Shown here piece by piece: positions 32,005-33,105 of a stretch of DNA of 33,105 bases. The DNA comes from CAMDTE01 sp034679985 (GTDB lineage: Bacteria > Bacteroidota > Bacteroidia > Flavobacteriales > Schleiferiaceae). How positions within the stretch are numbered: the stretch's first letter is position 1; every line of letters begins with the position of its first letter. The stretch is from contig JAXITR010000021.1 of the NCBI GenBank assembly GCA_034679985.1, positions 1 through 33,105 of the forward strand. Reading direction: 5' to 3'. The notes under the pieces are model-generated. The model had not been told where the DNA came from. It saw only the letters and a list, made by a program, of their open reading frames with translations, and did not search any database. A program made the translations under genes and the position numbers.

Positions 32005-32724
32005 TCAGCGCCGTCCAGCCGCCTGAATCAGAAAAATACACGGTCGTTTGTGTAGGTTGGGAGCAGCCACCGTCCGCCATTCCCGCACCGTCCGCATGGA
32101 GATCCACTCGGTGGCAAGGGTCAAATCGACCGCCACGCACAAGCGCGTTTCCGGTTGCAATGCCGCCAAGGCAGATTCCCAGGTAGCCCCATTTCGGTAG
32201 GGCGTTTCAATGATCAACTGCGTGGACGGCACGCCGGGAGATTGGGAGGAACGAGCTTCCAATGCTTGCCAAGCTTTTTTTCGGGCCGCTGCATCAACGG
32301 GCAGGTAGCCGTTGAACGCGAACTGTTGACCGTTCAGACCGCTCGCCATCAGTGCCAACAATAGGGAAGAGGGACCCACCAGCGGAACAACGCGTATGCC
32401 CATCCGGTGTGCCTCCGCTACCACGAGAGCACCGGGATCGGCCACGCCGGGAACGCCAGCCTCAGACATCAAAACAACGGTTTCGCCTGCGGCTGCGGGG
32501 CCTAAAAAGGAGCGGATGCCTTGTTCGGGGTGGTGTTTGTCCAATTCGTGCACCACCAAATCAGCCTGGATGATTCCTGGATGAAGAAGTTTGAGGTGTT
32601 GACGTGCCGTTTTGCTGTTCTCCACCACAAAATAGCGCGCAGAAGAAACAGCGTCCAGCAGTTTTTGCGGGAAAAGGTCCGACGTCGGGGCGGGCCCCAA
32701 GAAAGTGGGGACCAGCAGAAGCAC
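32005..32724 (-). CDS. SAM-dependent methyltransferase, RsmI-like
   Basis: A 239-residue member of the tetrapyrrole-methylase-fold family related to RsmI, the 16S rRNA C1402 ribose methyltransferase. Landmarks are VVLMSEAGVPGVADPGALVV (SAM-binding) and VVPLVGPSSLLLALMASGLN followed by FAFNGYLPVD, typical of RsmI-like proteins. The N terminus LLLVPTFLGPAPTSDLFPQ differs from the usual GNLxD motif, placing it in the short Bacteroidota paralogue group, so rRNA is a likely but unproven target. It starts with GTG 32724, directly adjoining the dnaA stop codon (TAAGTG), so translation may be coupled to dnaA. Confidence 0.88.
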   Translation of the reverse strand: MLLLVPTFLGPAPTSDLFPQKLLDAVSSARYFVVENSKTARQHLKLLHPGIIQADLVVHELDKHHPEQGIRSFLGPAAAGETVVLMSEAGVPGVADPGALVVAEAHRMGIRVVPLVGPSSLLLALMASGLNGQQFAFNGYLPVDAAARKKAWQALEARSSQSPGVPSTQLIIETPYRNGATWESALAALQPETRLCVAVDLTLATEWISMRTVREWRTVAAPNLHKRPCIFLIQAAGRR

Positions 32725-33105
32725 TTAAGCCAACGTCAATTTTTTGCGCAACTCGTCCACGTACGTGCGGAAGCGCTTGTCGGTTTCCGACAGGTTATTG
32801 ACCGTGCGGCAAGCGTGCAGCACGGTGGCGTGGTCCTTGTTTCCGCATTGTGCACCAATGGTGGCCAACGAACTCTTTGTCAATTGCTTGGCAAAGAACA
32901 TGGTCAATTGACGGGCTTGAACGATTTCGCGTTTACGGGTTTTGCTCTTGAGGAGCTCGGTAGGCATGTCAAAATAATCGCAAACCACCTTCTGGATGTA
33001 GTCGATGCTCAGCTCGCGCGATGTGTTCTTGACGAACTTGTCGATCATCTGCTTTGCCAACTCCACGGTGATCTTCTTTTTGTTCAAAGAAGACTGAGCC
33101 AACAA
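32725..33105 (-). CDS. dnaA: Chromosomal replication initiator DnaA, C-terminal part (cut by window)
   Basis: Domain IV and a little of domain III of DnaA, the replication initiator that binds DnaA boxes and melts oriC. The DNA-binding signature CGNKDHATVLHACRTVNNL and the preceding RKREIVQARQLTMFFAKQLT helix are diagnostic. The frame is open at the window end, so the N-terminal ATPase region and start lie beyond base 33105. I saw no cluster of DnaA boxes in the window, so the origin may lie beyond the gene's 5' side or elsewhere. Confidence 0.97.
   Translation of the reverse strand: MLAQSSLNKKKITVELAKQMIDKFVKNTSRELSIDYIQKVVCDYFDMPTELLKSKTRKREIVQARQLTMFFAKQLTKSSLATIGAQCGNKDHATVLHACRTVNNLSETDKRFRTYVDELRKKLTLA

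Noticed and set aside
32725..33105. Search for a replication origin next to dnaA
   Set aside because: No cluster of TTATCCACA-like boxes or AT-rich repeats seen in the visible part; the gene's 5' side is outside the window.
1..33105. Mobile elements, CRISPR arrays, tRNA and rRNA genes, toxin-antitoxin or defence genes
   Set aside because: None recognised on either strand; no terminal inverted repeats, spaced direct repeats or defence domains seen.

Overview
The window reads as a chromosomal segment of a proteorhodopsin-bearing, probably marine, member of the Bacteroidota (Flavobacteriales-like; the Cryomorphaceae/Schleiferiaceae type is my guess). The reasons are several copies of the Bacteroidota promoter pattern (TTG, then about 17-23 bases, then TAnnTTTG), A-rich leaders instead of strong Shine-Dalgarno sites, DUF2147 and DUF6268 envelope proteins, and a flavobacterial-type rhodopsin. 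Base composition is about half GC and genes are densely packed, with many one-base gaps, short overlaps and GTG/TTG starts. I see no transposase, integrase, phage gene, CRISPR array, tRNA or rRNA. No stretch longer than about 200 bases lacks a gene. This looks like core genome, not an island.

Layout, left to right. (1) 2-2949, plus: an ABC exporter half cut by the window edge, followed by two tandem Crp/Fnr-like regulators. (2) 3059-4162, minus: a short unknown protein and dephospho-CoA kinase. (3) 4362-5096, plus: a green-tuned proton-pumping proteorhodopsin with its own terminator; no carotenoid or retinal gene is beside it. (4) 5329-7800, plus: a three-gene operon of a small secreted protein, a PapD-like two-domain periplasmic protein and an outer-membrane barrel with a C-terminal peptidase-regulatory-like domain. 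It resembles a minimal chaperone-usher locus and carries two very GC-rich hairpins in the second gene's signal-peptide codons. (5) 7801-12419, minus: nitroreductase, PlsC acyltransferase, a GNAT/FemAB-like acetyltransferase fused in frame to a secreted DUF3089 hydrolase, and a VIT1/CCC1 metal transporter.

(6) 12542-13804 minus and 13892-17562 plus: divergent MFS transporters; the plus one heads a tight operon with cytidine deaminase, a class I/II aminotransferase and YaaA. (7) 17509-18999, minus: a photolyase/cryptochrome overlapping yaaA tail to tail by 54 bases. (8) 19178-22925, plus: a DUF4139 protein, a terminator, a clear promoter and acetyl-CoA synthetase. (9) 23036-25337, minus: two overlapping lipoprotein genes of unknown function. 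(10) 25520-27657, plus: a lipoprotein, a DUF2147 protein and a DUF6268 barrel. (11) 27788-29687, minus: MnmE and a VOC/PhnB-like protein. (12) 29764-30720, plus: a lipoprotein alpha/beta hydrolase. (13) 30738-33105, minus: the C-terminal domain of DnaA (cut by the window edge), an RsmI-like methyltransferase abutting it, and a di-heme cytochrome c peroxidase.

Functionally the window mixes light use and light-damage repair (rhodopsin, photolyase), acetate and nucleoside salvage, oxidative-stress functions (YaaA, cytochrome c peroxidase) and many envelope proteins. The parts most worth a second look are the chaperone-usher-like operon with its hairpins, and the acetyltransferase-DUF3089 fusion whose junction lies on an A7 tract beside an internal GTG start.
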